A stretch of DNA of 64,000 bases from an uncultured Pseudomonas sp. (lineage in GTDB: Bacteria; Pseudomonadota; Gammaproteobacteria; Pseudomonadales; Pseudomonadaceae). The notes under the pieces are model-generated. The model was given only the letters and a program-made list of their open reading frames with translations. It was not told the origin of the DNA and did no database searches. This document shows positions 8,035 to 16,257 of this stretch, one piece after another (the first letter of the stretch is position 1; every line of letters begins with the position of its first letter). Position numbers and translations under genes: made by a program. The stretch spans positions 1-64,000 of the forward strand of contig NZ_CAJYVE010000041.1 in NCBI RefSeq assembly GCF_913777995.1. The letters run 5' to 3'.

Positions 8035-10251
8035 ATGAACGCCATGAATCGTCCTTCGCTGGACGCCCCTCACGACAGCCGGATCGACCTGGCCACCCTG
8101 CTGCACCTGTTGCTCGACCACAAGCGCCTGATCCTCTGGCTCACCGGCCTGAGTTTCGTGATTGGCGTGCTCTACAGCATTCTTGCCACGCCCATTTACC
8201 AGGCCTCAGCGATGATCCAGATCGAGCCGCGCAAGATCGGCATCGAAGGCATCCCCGAAGTCAACAACAAGCCGATGTCGGCCTCGCCGGCGGCCACCGA
8301 GATCGAGCTGATCAAGTCCCGCGCACTGCTGGTCAAGGTGGTCGATGACCTGCGCCTGAACATCGAAGCCAGCCCTGATCGCCTGCCGGTCATCGGCGCC
8401 TGGCTGTTCCGGCGCTTCCAGCCTGAATACCCCGGGCAACTGGCCGAGCCCTGGTTCGGCCTGGACGGCTATGCCTGGGGCGGCGAAAAGCTCGACGTGT
8501 TCCAGCTCAGCGTGCCCGAGGCGCTGCTCGGCGAACCGCTGAAGCTGGTGGCCGGCAAGACCGGCCAGTACCAGTTGCTGGACGCTGACGGCAACCTGCT
8601 GCTCAACGGCGTGGTGCGGCGTAGCAGCCAGGGGCATGGCGTGACCATCCAGGTGGCCGAACTCAACGCCCGCCCCGGCACCGAGTTCACCTTGTCACGC
8701 CAGCGCACCCTGAGCAGCGCTTTGCTCTGGCAGGACCGCCTGAAAATCACCGAAGCCGGCAAGGACTCGGGAATCATCTACCTCTCGCTGCAAGACCCCG
8801 AGCCGGAAAAGGCCAACCGCATCCTCAACGAAGTCAGCCGCCTGTACGTGCGCCAGAACGTCGAACGCAGCTCGGCAGAAGCCGCGCAGCGCCTGGAGTT
8901 CCTGCGCTCGCAACTGCCCATGGTGCGCAAGCAGCTGGAAGAGGCGGAAATGGCCCTGCAGAAATTCCAGACCAGCGCGCGCTCGGTCGACCTGTCCATC
9001 GAGACCAAGGGGGTACTCGACCAGGTGGTCGACCTGGACAACCGGCTGTCCGAACTCAAGCTCAAGCGCGTCGAGCTCGAACGCCTGTACACCCACGAAC
9101 ACCCGACCTACCGCAGCCTGATGAGCCAGATCGGCCAACTGGACAGCCAGAAGCAGCTGCTACTGAAGAAGATCGACAGCCTGCCGCAGTCGCAGCAGGA
9201 GCTGTTGCGCCTGACCCGCGACATGCAGGTCATCAGCCAGACCTACACGCTGATGCTCAACAAGAGCCAGGAACAGGACATCCTGCGCGCCGGCAGCATC
9301 GGCAACGTGCGGATCATCGACAACGCCGACACCAACGTCGAGAGGCCGGTCAAGCCGATGAAGAAACTGGTGGTGCTGATCGCCACCCTGGCTGGCGCGC
9401 TGCTGGCGGTGATCATCATTTTCATCCGCCAGGCCTTCTACCGCGGCATCGAGAACCCGGAGGTGATCGAGCACCTGGGCATGCCGGTGTACGCCTCGCT
9501 GCCGTTCTCGCGCCAGCAGGAACGCCTGGACAAACTCACCGCCGCGCCGGGTCTGCCCCGTGAATCACGGCTGCTCAGCACCCGGGCGCCGGAGGAACTG
9601 GCCCTGGAATCGCTGCGCAGCCTGCGTACCAGCCTGCACTTCGCGATGCTCGAAGCGCGCAACAACGTGCTGATGATCACCAGCCCGCTGCCCGGTGCCG
9701 GCAAGTCGTTCGTCTCGGCCAACCTGGCGGTGATCATCGCCCAGACCGGCAAGCGCGTGCTGCTGATCGACGCCGACATGCGCCGTGGCTATCTGCACAA
9801 GGTGCTGGGCCTGCAACCGCGCCACGGGCTGTCCGACACCCTCGCTGCGCGACTGCCCTGTACCGAGGTGATCAACCGCACCGAAGTGCGCAACCTGGAC
9901 TTCATCTCCTGTGGCTTCGCTGCGCCCAACCCGTCGGAACTGCTGATGCATGACAACTTCGGCAAGGCGCTGGGCGAGCTGTCGGCGCTGTACGACCTGA
10001 TCATCATCGACACCCCGCCGATCCTCGCTGTCACCGACGGCACCCTGGTCGGGCGGCAGGCCGCCACCTGTCTGCTGGTGGCGCGCTTCGGCCTGACCAC
10101 CAGCCGCGAGCTGGAGGCCTGCAAGCGCCGCCTCAACCAGAACGGCATCGTCATCAAGGGCGCGATCTTCAACGCCGTGGTGCGCAAGGCGTCGACCGCC
10201 GAGTACGACTGCACCACCTATGGCTACAGCTACCACCCCGTTCGCCAGTGA
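8035..10251 (+). CDS. wzc: Wzc-type polysaccharide co-polymerase / BY-kinase
   Basis: A 738-residue inner-membrane protein. It has an N-terminal Wzz domain with a membrane segment near residues 35-55, a long coiled-coil periplasmic part with a GNVR-like motif (about residues 420-430), a second membrane segment near 445-465, and a cytoplasmic tyrosine-kinase domain. The kinase motifs are all present: Walker A in PLPGAGKSF (about 553-561), Walker A' in LLIDADMRR (about 577) and Walker B in LIIIDTPPI (about 655). The C-terminus carries a tyrosine cluster (YDCTTYGYSYHP) for autophosphorylation. It should control chain length and export with the Wza protein at the cluster end. Confidence 0.92.
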   Translation: MNAMNRPSLDAPHDSRIDLATLLHLLLDHKRLILWLTGLSFVIGVLYSILATPIYQASAMIQIEPRKIGIEGIPEVNNKPMSASPAATEIELIKSRALLVKVVDDLRLNIEASPDRLPVIGAWLFRRFQPEYPGQLAEPWFGLDGYAWGGEKLDVFQLSVPEALLGEPLKLVAGKTGQYQLLDADGNLLLNGVVRRSSQGHGVTIQVAELNARPGTEFTLSRQRTLSSALLWQDRLKITEAGKDSGIIYLSLQDPEPEKANRILNEVSRLYVRQNVERSSAEAAQRLEFLRSQLPMVRKQLEEAEMALQKFQTSARSVDLSIETKGVLDQVVDLDNRLSELKLKRVELERLYTHEHPTYRSLMSQIGQLDSQKQLLLKKIDSLPQSQQELLRLTRDMQVISQTYTLMLNKSQEQDILRAGSIGNVRIIDNADTNVERPVKPMKKLVVLIATLAGALLAVIIIFIRQAFYRGIENPEVIEHLGMPVYASLPFSRQQERLDKLTAAPGLPRESRLLSTRAPEELALESLRSLRTSLHFAMLEARNNVLMITSPLPGAGKSFVSANLAVIIAQTGKRVLLIDADMRRGYLHKVLGLQPRHGLSDTLAARLPCTEVINRTEVRNLDFISCGFAAPNPSELLMHDNFGKALGELSALYDLIIIDTPPILAVTDGTLVGRQAATCLLVARFGLTTSRELEACKRRLNQNGIVIKGAIFNAVVRKASTAEYDCTTYGYSYHPVRQ

Positions 10252-10293
10252 ACCGGAATCAGATACCCCGCGACTCGCAAAAGGAGCTTCACC

Positions 10294-11076
10294 ATGGCCA
10301 GGACCATCGCAATGATGCAGCCGTATCTGTTCCCCTACCTGGGCTACTTCCAACTCATCGCCGCCGCCGATGTGTTCGTGCTCGGTGACGACCTGCAGTA
10401 CATCCGTGCCGGCTGGGTCAACCGCAATCGCATCCTGTGCGATGGCGCGCCCCGCCTGCTGACCTTCCCGGTCAAGAAGGACCGCTTCGAACTGCCGATC
10501 CGCCAACGGCGCCTGGCAGACACCTTCTTCGAGGCCGAAGCCGACCGGCTGCTCAACCTCATCACCCAGAGCTACCGCAAGGCGCCCTGCTTCGCCCAGG
10601 TAATGCCACTGCTGGAGCGCCTGGTGCGTTTCCCGCAGCACAACCTGGCGCTGTATGCGGAAAACGCGCTGCGCGAAGTGTGTGCCTACCTGGGCATCAG
10701 CACGCCGATCCTGCGCGGCTCGGACCTGCGCCTGGAGTCCTGCACAGACAAACAGGACCGCGTCATCAACATCGCCCAGCTGTTCTCGGCCCGCACCTTC
10801 CTCAACCCCATCGGAGGCTTCGAGCTGTACGACCGAGACCGCTTCGCACGCCATGGCCTGCTGCTGCGTTTCTTCAGCATGAACCCGGTCAGCTACCAGC
10901 AGTTCGGCGCGGAGTTCGTCTCCAGCCTGTCGATCATCGATGTGCTGATGTTCAACAGCGTCGCCCAGGTCCAGGCGCTGCTCGGCAGTTTCACGGTCAG
11001 CGAAGGCGGCGCCGCCAACGACCCCTGCATGGACGTCGAGCGCGCCTCGGTTCCGAACCACCTGGCGGTGGAGTGA
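10294..11076 (+). CDS. WbqC-like family protein
   Basis: A 260-residue protein opening with ARTIAMMQPYLFPYLGYFQL, the hallmark of the WbqC family found in O-antigen and capsule clusters. The family's biochemical role is not firmly known to me; members often sit beside DegT aminotransferases, which fits a role in modifying an amino sugar, but that is inference. The RBS AAGGAG is well placed before the ATG. It lies between the Wzc gene and the RfaH-like gene, with only 4 bp to the latter. Confidence 0.8.
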   Translation: MARTIAMMQPYLFPYLGYFQLIAAADVFVLGDDLQYIRAGWVNRNRILCDGAPRLLTFPVKKDRFELPIRQRRLADTFFEAEADRLLNLITQSYRKAPCFAQVMPLLERLVRFPQHNLALYAENALREVCAYLGISTPILRGSDLRLESCTDKQDRVINIAQLFSARTFLNPIGGFELYDRDRFARHGLLLRFFSMNPVSYQQFGAEFVSSLSIIDVLMFNSVAQVQALLGSFTVSEGGAANDPCMDVERASVPNHLAVE

Positions 11077-11080
11077 AGCC

Positions 11081-11572
11081 ATGACTGCGAGCAACGCACC
11101 AGCACGCTGGTACCTGATCCAGACACGCCCCCGCCAGGACGCCCGCGCCCTGGAACACCTGCAGCGCCAGCACTTCGAATGCTACCAGCCGATCACCACC
11201 CGGGCCGGCGTGCGCGAAGCGCTGTTTCCCGGCTACCTGTTCATTCGCATGGACCAGTTGCAGGACAACTGGTACCCGATCCGCTCGACCCGTGGCGTGG
11301 CGCGGATCGTGACCTTCGGTGGTACACCCGCGCCCGTGCAGGACCTGTTGATCGAACAGATCCGCCAGCGCCTGGCCACGCCGGCCGCGCGTGAGGTATT
11401 CGCCCAGGGCGAGCCGGTGCTGGTACGCAACGGCGGGCTGCCGGAGGTGGAGGCCATCTTCCTGGCCCTGGACGGCACCGAACGCGCAGTGATCCTGCTC
11501 AACCTGCTGCAACGCCAGCACCGGGTGGTCCTGCCCCTCGCCCACCTGAGCCGGGCGTCGGCGCGGGCCTGA
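11081..11572 (+). CDS. RfaH/NusG-family transcription elongation factor
   Basis: A 163-residue NusG paralogue, the same length as E. coli RfaH. The NGN domain (about residues 8-100) shows WYLIQTRPRQD and LFPGYLFIR, signatures of the RfaH/specialised NusG group; the C-terminal part (about 110-160) is the KOW-like domain. RfaH is recruited at ops sites and suppresses termination in long surface-polysaccharide operons. Here an exact ops element lies in the leader of the same operon (3939-3950), so the protein probably acts in cis on its own cluster. Its position in mid-operon would make expression self-reinforcing. Confidence 0.85.
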   Translation: MTASNAPARWYLIQTRPRQDARALEHLQRQHFECYQPITTRAGVREALFPGYLFIRMDQLQDNWYPIRSTRGVARIVTFGGTPAPVQDLLIEQIRQRLATPAAREVFAQGEPVLVRNGGLPEVEAIFLALDGTERAVILLNLLQRQHRVVLPLAHLSRASARA

Positions 11573-11601
11573 GCCATTCTCGACCTACGACGGAACCTTC
11601 C

Positions 11602-12603
11602 ATGTCCAAGCAGACGACGCTGGTAACCCTCACCTACGGTAACCGCTACGACTACCTGCACACGCTGATCAGCCGCTCGCTGCAAAGCCCGCTGATCGGC
11701 CAGGTGCTGGTGGTCAGCAACGCCTCGACCGCCCCGTTGGGCAAGCTGACCGAGCAATGGCCCGAACAGGTCAGGGTCATCAGGCTCGATCGCAATACCG
11801 GCTCTGCCAACGGCTACGCGGTGGGCATCCAGGCCGCACTGGAAAGCGGTGCGCAATTCCTGTGGCTGATGGACGACGACAACGCCCCGACCGTGCATGC
11901 CGTGGCCACGCTGCACGAGCGCCTGCAACGCCTGGCCCAGGTCCATGGCCTGGACAAGACCGCCGTGCTGGGCTTTCGTCCAACTCACCAGGCCGACATT
12001 GCCGCCGGTGTGCCGCAGCGCTATGCCGTGCAACGCCGTTCGAGCTTTCTCGGCTTTCATGTCGCGCACCTGCCCTACAAGCTGTGGCGCCGCCTGCCCT
12101 GGGGCCGCCCGCAGGTGAACGGCAGCCTGCCGGCACTGGTGCAGCTGCCCTTCGCCACCTACGGTGGCCTGCTCGCCCATCACAGCCTGTACCGCAAGAT
12201 CGGCCTGCCGCTGGAAGCCCTGAAGCTGTATGCCGACGACAACGAATACACCTGGCGCATCACCGCCACCGGCGGGCGCCTGTTCCTGGTGCCCGACGCC
12301 CTGCTCGACGACCTGGAGCACTCCTGGAACATCAAGGCACGCAGCGGCAACGTCTACGAGAACTACCTGCTCGGCGACTCGGACCTGCGCGCCTACTACG
12401 GGGCGCGCAACCAGGCCTGGTTCGACAAGCACATCTGGGCCGAGTCACCGCTGGTGTACCAGTTCAACCGCTGGCTGTTCCTGCGCCTGCTGCGCGTGTT
12501 CGCCCGGCGCTCCAAGGCTACCGCGCGCCTGAAACTGCTTGAGCAGGCCATCGCCGACGGCGAGTCGGGCCAGCTGGGCCTGCACAGGTCCTACCCGCTA
12601 TGA
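11602..12603 (+). CDS. Family 2 glycosyltransferase (rhamnosyl/galactofuranosyl type)
   Basis: A 333-residue GT2 enzyme with the N-terminal strand TLVTLTYGNRYDYL, the motif NTGSANGYAVGIQ and the metal-binding LWLMDDDNAPT. The MDDDN form is typical of GlfT-like galactofuranosyl- and some rhamnosyltransferases. The TYGGLLAHHSLYRKIGLP segment and the DDNEYTWR acid motif near residue 213 belong to the same group. Donor sugar is unknown. Its stop codon overlaps the start of the next gene by 4 bp (ATGA), indicating coupled translation. Confidence 0.82.
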   Translation: MSKQTTLVTLTYGNRYDYLHTLISRSLQSPLIGQVLVVSNASTAPLGKLTEQWPEQVRVIRLDRNTGSANGYAVGIQAALESGAQFLWLMDDDNAPTVHAVATLHERLQRLAQVHGLDKTAVLGFRPTHQADIAAGVPQRYAVQRRSSFLGFHVAHLPYKLWRRLPWGRPQVNGSLPALVQLPFATYGGLLAHHSLYRKIGLPLEALKLYADDNEYTWRITATGGRLFLVPDALLDDLEHSWNIKARSGNVYENYLLGDSDLRAYYGARNQAWFDKHIWAESPLVYQFNRWLFLRLLRVFARRSKATARLKLLEQAIADGESGQLGLHRSYPL

Positions 12604-13826
12604 AGCTTCTGTTCCTGAGCAGCCTGTACGCACCGGACATCGGTGGCGGTGCGGAAATCATCCTGCAGCGTACCGTCGAAGGCCTGCGCGCCCGCGGCCA
12701 TCAGGTGGTGGTGCTAGCCACCGGCGCCAGGGCCGGCCTGCACCGTGAAGAGGTCAATCAGGTGCGCGTCTACCGCGCCGGACTGCACAACTTCTACTGG
12801 CATTTCAGCCCACGGCGACGCAGCCGCCTGGCGCGCCTGGCCTGGCACCTGCGCGACCGCGACAACCCCGGCATGCGCCGCCCGCTGCGTCGGGTCATCG
12901 AACTGGAACAACCCGACCTGGTGGTGTGCCACAACCTGACCGGCTGGTCGGTGTCGGCCTGGGACGAAATCAGCCGTTGCGACTTGCCCATCGTCCAGGT
13001 GCTGCACGACCTTTACCTGCTGTGCCCGAGCAGCACCATGTTCAAGAAAGGCCGCGACTGCCGGCAGCCTTGCGGGTTGTGCAGTCGCTTTCGCCAGGGC
13101 CATGCCGAACGTTCCATGCAGGTCGATGCGGTGGTGGGGGTCAGCCGCTTCATGCTCGAACGCCTGCTCGGCCAAGGCTACTTTCAAGGTGCGCACAGCC
13201 AGGTGATCTATAACGCCAGCCCCTATGCGCCAATGCCGGAGCCGGTCGGCCCGGCAGGCCCGCCAGCGCCGTTGCGCTTCGGCTACCTGGGCACGCTGTC
13301 CGAGCCCAAGGGGGTCGGCTGGATGATCGAGCAGTTCAAGCGCCTACCATTCGATGCCAGCCTGGCCATCGCCGGGCGCGGCCAGGAAGACGACGAGCGA
13401 GGCTTTCGCGCAATGGCCGCCGACGATCCGCGCATTCGCTTCGTTGGCTACCAGCAGCCCCGGGACTTTTATGCCGGCATCGATGTGGCGCTGGTGCCCT
13501 CGATGTGGAACGAGCCCTTCGGCATGGTCGCCGTGGAAGCCTGTGCGCATTCGCGTCCGGTGATCGCCAGCCGCATGGGCGGCCTTACCGAGATCATTCA
13601 GGACTCGCTCAACGGTCTGCTGTGCAGCCCCGACGACCCGGACTCCCTGGGCCTGGCCATGCTACGGCTGCACCAGCAACCCGACCTGCTGGCGCGCCTC
13701 GCCGCCCAGGCGCGGCGCAGCGTGGCGGGCCTGCTGGACCTGGAACTGATGCTCGACAGCTACGAACGGGTGTTCACCCACACCCTGCAGACACGCCCGG
13801 CAGCGCCCCGGCCCAACCCGGCGTGA
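12600..13826 (+). CDS. Family 4 glycosyltransferase
   Basis: A 408-residue GT-B enzyme. The glycine-rich N-terminal loop is SLYAPDIGGGAEIIL, and the C-terminal donor-binding domain has the E-x7-E motif in EPFGMVAVEACAHSRPVIA (about residues 302-320). A cysteine-rich stretch around CRQPCGLCSRF (about 157-167) is a feature of a GT4 subgroup often seen in exopolysaccharide clusters and may bind metal. It should act on the cytoplasmic side of the inner membrane. It overlaps the preceding gene by 4 bp. Confidence 0.85.
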   Translation: MKLLFLSSLYAPDIGGGAEIILQRTVEGLRARGHQVVVLATGARAGLHREEVNQVRVYRAGLHNFYWHFSPRRRSRLARLAWHLRDRDNPGMRRPLRRVIELEQPDLVVCHNLTGWSVSAWDEISRCDLPIVQVLHDLYLLCPSSTMFKKGRDCRQPCGLCSRFRQGHAERSMQVDAVVGVSRFMLERLLGQGYFQGAHSQVIYNASPYAPMPEPVGPAGPPAPLRFGYLGTLSEPKGVGWMIEQFKRLPFDASLAIAGRGQEDDERGFRAMAADDPRIRFVGYQQPRDFYAGIDVALVPSMWNEPFGMVAVEACAHSRPVIASRMGGLTEIIQDSLNGLLCSPDDPDSLGLAMLRLHQQPDLLARLAAQARRSVAGLLDLELMLDSYERVFTHTLQTRPAAPRPNPA

Positions 13827-13869
13827 ACCCCTTCATCGCGTGCCTCGGACGGCACGCTCACTCCGACCT

Positions 13870-14967
13870 ATGGACACCGTCATGATCGTGATCAATGCCC
13901 GCTTCCTGACCCAGGACACCAGCGGCGTGCAACGCTATGCCGAACAGCTCTGCCTGGCCTTGCGCCCGTTGCGCGACGACCTGCTGTTCGTCGCTCCTCA
14001 CGGCATCCGCAACCAGGCTGCCGCCCGCGCCCTGCAGGTACAGTGCATCGGTCGCAGCAAGGGCCACCTGTGGGAACAGCTGGACCTGCCGTTGTTCCTG
14101 CGCCGCCAGGGCAGCCCGCTGCTGCTCTCGGTGGGCAGTACCGGGCCGATGTTCTACGCCAACCAGATCGCCACCCACCACGACATCACCTACGTGCACT
14201 ACCCGCAAAGCTACACCTGGCGCTTTCGCGCCGCCTACCGCAGCATCATGCCGGTGCTGCTGGCGCGGGTCAGGACGCTGATCACCAGCAGCGAGTTCTC
14301 CCGGGCCGAGATCGCCGGCTTCTACGGCCTGCCCCGCGAGCGCATCCTGGTGCTGCCGGCAGCGGTCAACGAGAGCTTTCGTCCGGCCGCCGTGAACAGT
14401 GCGACACCCTACCTGCTGGCGGTGTCGTCGCCGAACCTGCACAAGAACTTCCAGCGCATGATCCAGGCCTTTCTGGCCCTGCGCGGGCATCCGCAGCTGC
14501 AATTGCACATCGTCGGCGCCGCCAGCAGCCTGTTCGCCGATCCCGACCTGCAGCGCCTGGCCTGCCGCGACCCGCGCATCCGCTTTCTCGGGCGCCTCGA
14601 CGACAGCGAACTGATTGCCCAGTACCAGGGCGCCACGGCCTTCGTGTTTCCGTCGCTGTACGAAGGCTTCGGCATTCCACCACTGGAAGCCCAGGCCTGC
14701 GGCTGCCCAGTTATCGCCTCGGGCAGCGCATCGATTCCCGAGGTGCTGCAAGACAGCGCGCTGTACTTCGACCCCTTGGACGTCGCGCAGATGACTGCCG
14801 CCATGCAGCGCATGCTGGCCGAACCCGAACTGCGGCACTACCTGCGGCAGAAAGGCCTGGCCAACGTGGCGCGCTTCGACTGGCGCCATTCGGCCCAGCG
14901 CCTGGCCCGTCACCTGCAGCACCTGCCCGCCGTTGGCGCCGGGCAGGCCACTGTGCAGAACCCCTGA
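13870..14967 (+). CDS. Family 4 glycosyltransferase (mannosyl/rhamnosyl type)
   Basis: A 365-residue GT4 enzyme: VINARFLTQDTSGVQRYAE at the N-terminus is typical of WbaZ/MtfB-like mannosyltransferases, and the donor site is YEGFGIPPLEAQACGCPVIA. The motif HHDITYVHYPQSY also fits this group. The start is uncertain: 13870 (MDTVMIV) and 13882 (MIVINAR) are both possible, as no strong RBS is seen at either. The gene is 43 bp after the preceding glycosyltransferase. Donor specificity is inference only. Confidence 0.83.
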   Translation: MDTVMIVINARFLTQDTSGVQRYAEQLCLALRPLRDDLLFVAPHGIRNQAAARALQVQCIGRSKGHLWEQLDLPLFLRRQGSPLLLSVGSTGPMFYANQIATHHDITYVHYPQSYTWRFRAAYRSIMPVLLARVRTLITSSEFSRAEIAGFYGLPRERILVLPAAVNESFRPAAVNSATPYLLAVSSPNLHKNFQRMIQAFLALRGHPQLQLHIVGAASSLFADPDLQRLACRDPRIRFLGRLDDSELIAQYQGATAFVFPSLYEGFGIPPLEAQACGCPVIASGSASIPEVLQDSALYFDPLDVAQMTAAMQRMLAEPELRHYLRQKGLANVARFDWRHSAQRLARHLQHLPAVGAGQATVQNP

Positions 14968-15040
14968 AACCCACTGCCACGCGCCTGGCCACCTGCCGTC
15001 CGTGCCTGATGTAGCGCACCTTTTACATCAAGGAAACCCC

Positions 15041-16246
15041 ATGAAAATCGCCATCGTCCACGACTGGCTGGTGACCTATGCCGGCGCCGAACGCGTGCTC
15101 GCCTCGCTGCTCAAGGTCTGGCCACAGGCCGATCTGTTCGCCGTCATCGACTTTCTCACCGACCACGACCGCGCTCACCTCGGCGGCAAGGTCGCCACCA
15201 CCAGCTTCATCCAGAAGTTGCCCGGCGCGCGTCGGCATTACCAGCGCTACCTGCCGTTGATGCCCCTGGCGATCGAACAACTGGACCTGTCCGACTACGA
15301 CCTGGTGATCAGTAGCAGCCACGCGGTGGCCAAGGGTGTGCTGACCGGCCCGGGCCAACTCCACGTGAGCTACGTGCACTCGCCGATCCGCTATGCCTGG
15401 GACATGCAGCACCAGTACCTGCGCGAATCGGGGCTGCAAAAGGGCCTCAAGAGCCATCTGGCGCGTCTGCTGCTGCACTACATGCGCCTGTGGGACCAGC
15501 GCACCGCCGCCGGGGTCGACGAGTTCGTCGCCAACTCGGCGTTCATCGGCGCGCGTATCGAAAAGGCCTATCGCCGCAGCGCCACGGTGATCCATCCACC
15601 GGTGGACACCCGGCATTTCACGCCCCTGGGGCTGCGCCAGGACTATTACCTCACCGCCTCGCGCATGGTGCCCTACAAGCGTCTGCCGCTGATCGTCGAA
15701 GCCTTCGCGAAAATGCCCGACAAACGCCTGGTAGTGATCGGCGACGGCCCGGAGATGCCCAGGGTCAAGGCGCTCGCCACGCCCAACGTGAGCCTGCTCG
15801 GCTACCAACCGCCCGAGGTGCTGCTCGAACACCTGCGCGCGGCCAGGGCCTTTGTGTTCGCCGCCGAGGAAGACTTCGGCATCAGCCCGGTGGAAGCCCA
15901 GGCCTGCGGCACCCCGGTGATTGCCTACGGCAAGGGCGGCGCGCTGGAGACCGTGCTGGGCCTGGAACACCCGACGCCCACCGGTGTGCATTACCCGCGT
16001 CAGGACGTCGCCGCGCTGATCGCCGGCGTACAAGACTTCGAAGCCGCACGCTCGCGCATCAGCGCCTGCGCCTGTCGCTTGAATGCCGAACGGTTCTCTG
16101 CCGAGCGCTTCGAGCAGCAGATCAGCGCCTTCGTCGAAGCGCGGCTGGCCGCTGCTCGCCAGGCTCGACGCAGCGCCCTGCAATGGCAGACTGCGCTGCC
16201 TGGCGATGAGCCTGTGCCACGCGCCGTGTCCACCGAGTCGCTTTAG
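15041..16246 (+). CDS. Family 4 glycosyltransferase, WbaZ-like
   Basis: A 401-residue GT4 enzyme starting MKIAIVHDWLVTYAGAERVL, with SYVHSPIRYAWD in the acceptor domain and the donor motif EEDFGISPVEAQACGTPVIA. This combination is typical of WbaZ-type mannosyltransferases in Pseudomonas and Burkholderia exopolysaccharide clusters. AAGGAAA before the ATG at 15041 supports this start over the longer upstream frame. It is the last glycosyltransferase before the initiating transferase gene, which follows 11 bp later. Confidence 0.85.
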   Translation: MKIAIVHDWLVTYAGAERVLASLLKVWPQADLFAVIDFLTDHDRAHLGGKVATTSFIQKLPGARRHYQRYLPLMPLAIEQLDLSDYDLVISSSHAVAKGVLTGPGQLHVSYVHSPIRYAWDMQHQYLRESGLQKGLKSHLARLLLHYMRLWDQRTAAGVDEFVANSAFIGARIEKAYRRSATVIHPPVDTRHFTPLGLRQDYYLTASRMVPYKRLPLIVEAFAKMPDKRLVVIGDGPEMPRVKALATPNVSLLGYQPPEVLLEHLRAARAFVFAAEEDFGISPVEAQACGTPVIAYGKGGALETVLGLEHPTPTGVHYPRQDVAALIAGVQDFEAARSRISACACRLNAERFSAERFEQQISAFVEARLAAARQARRSALQWQTALPGDEPVPRAVSTESL

Positions 16247-16257
16247 GAGGGCCTGCC

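Noticed and set aside
9565..11094. Minus-strand frame of about 500 codons opposite wzc and wbqC
   Set aside because: Shadow frame without family signature, spanning two well-supported genes and the gap between them.
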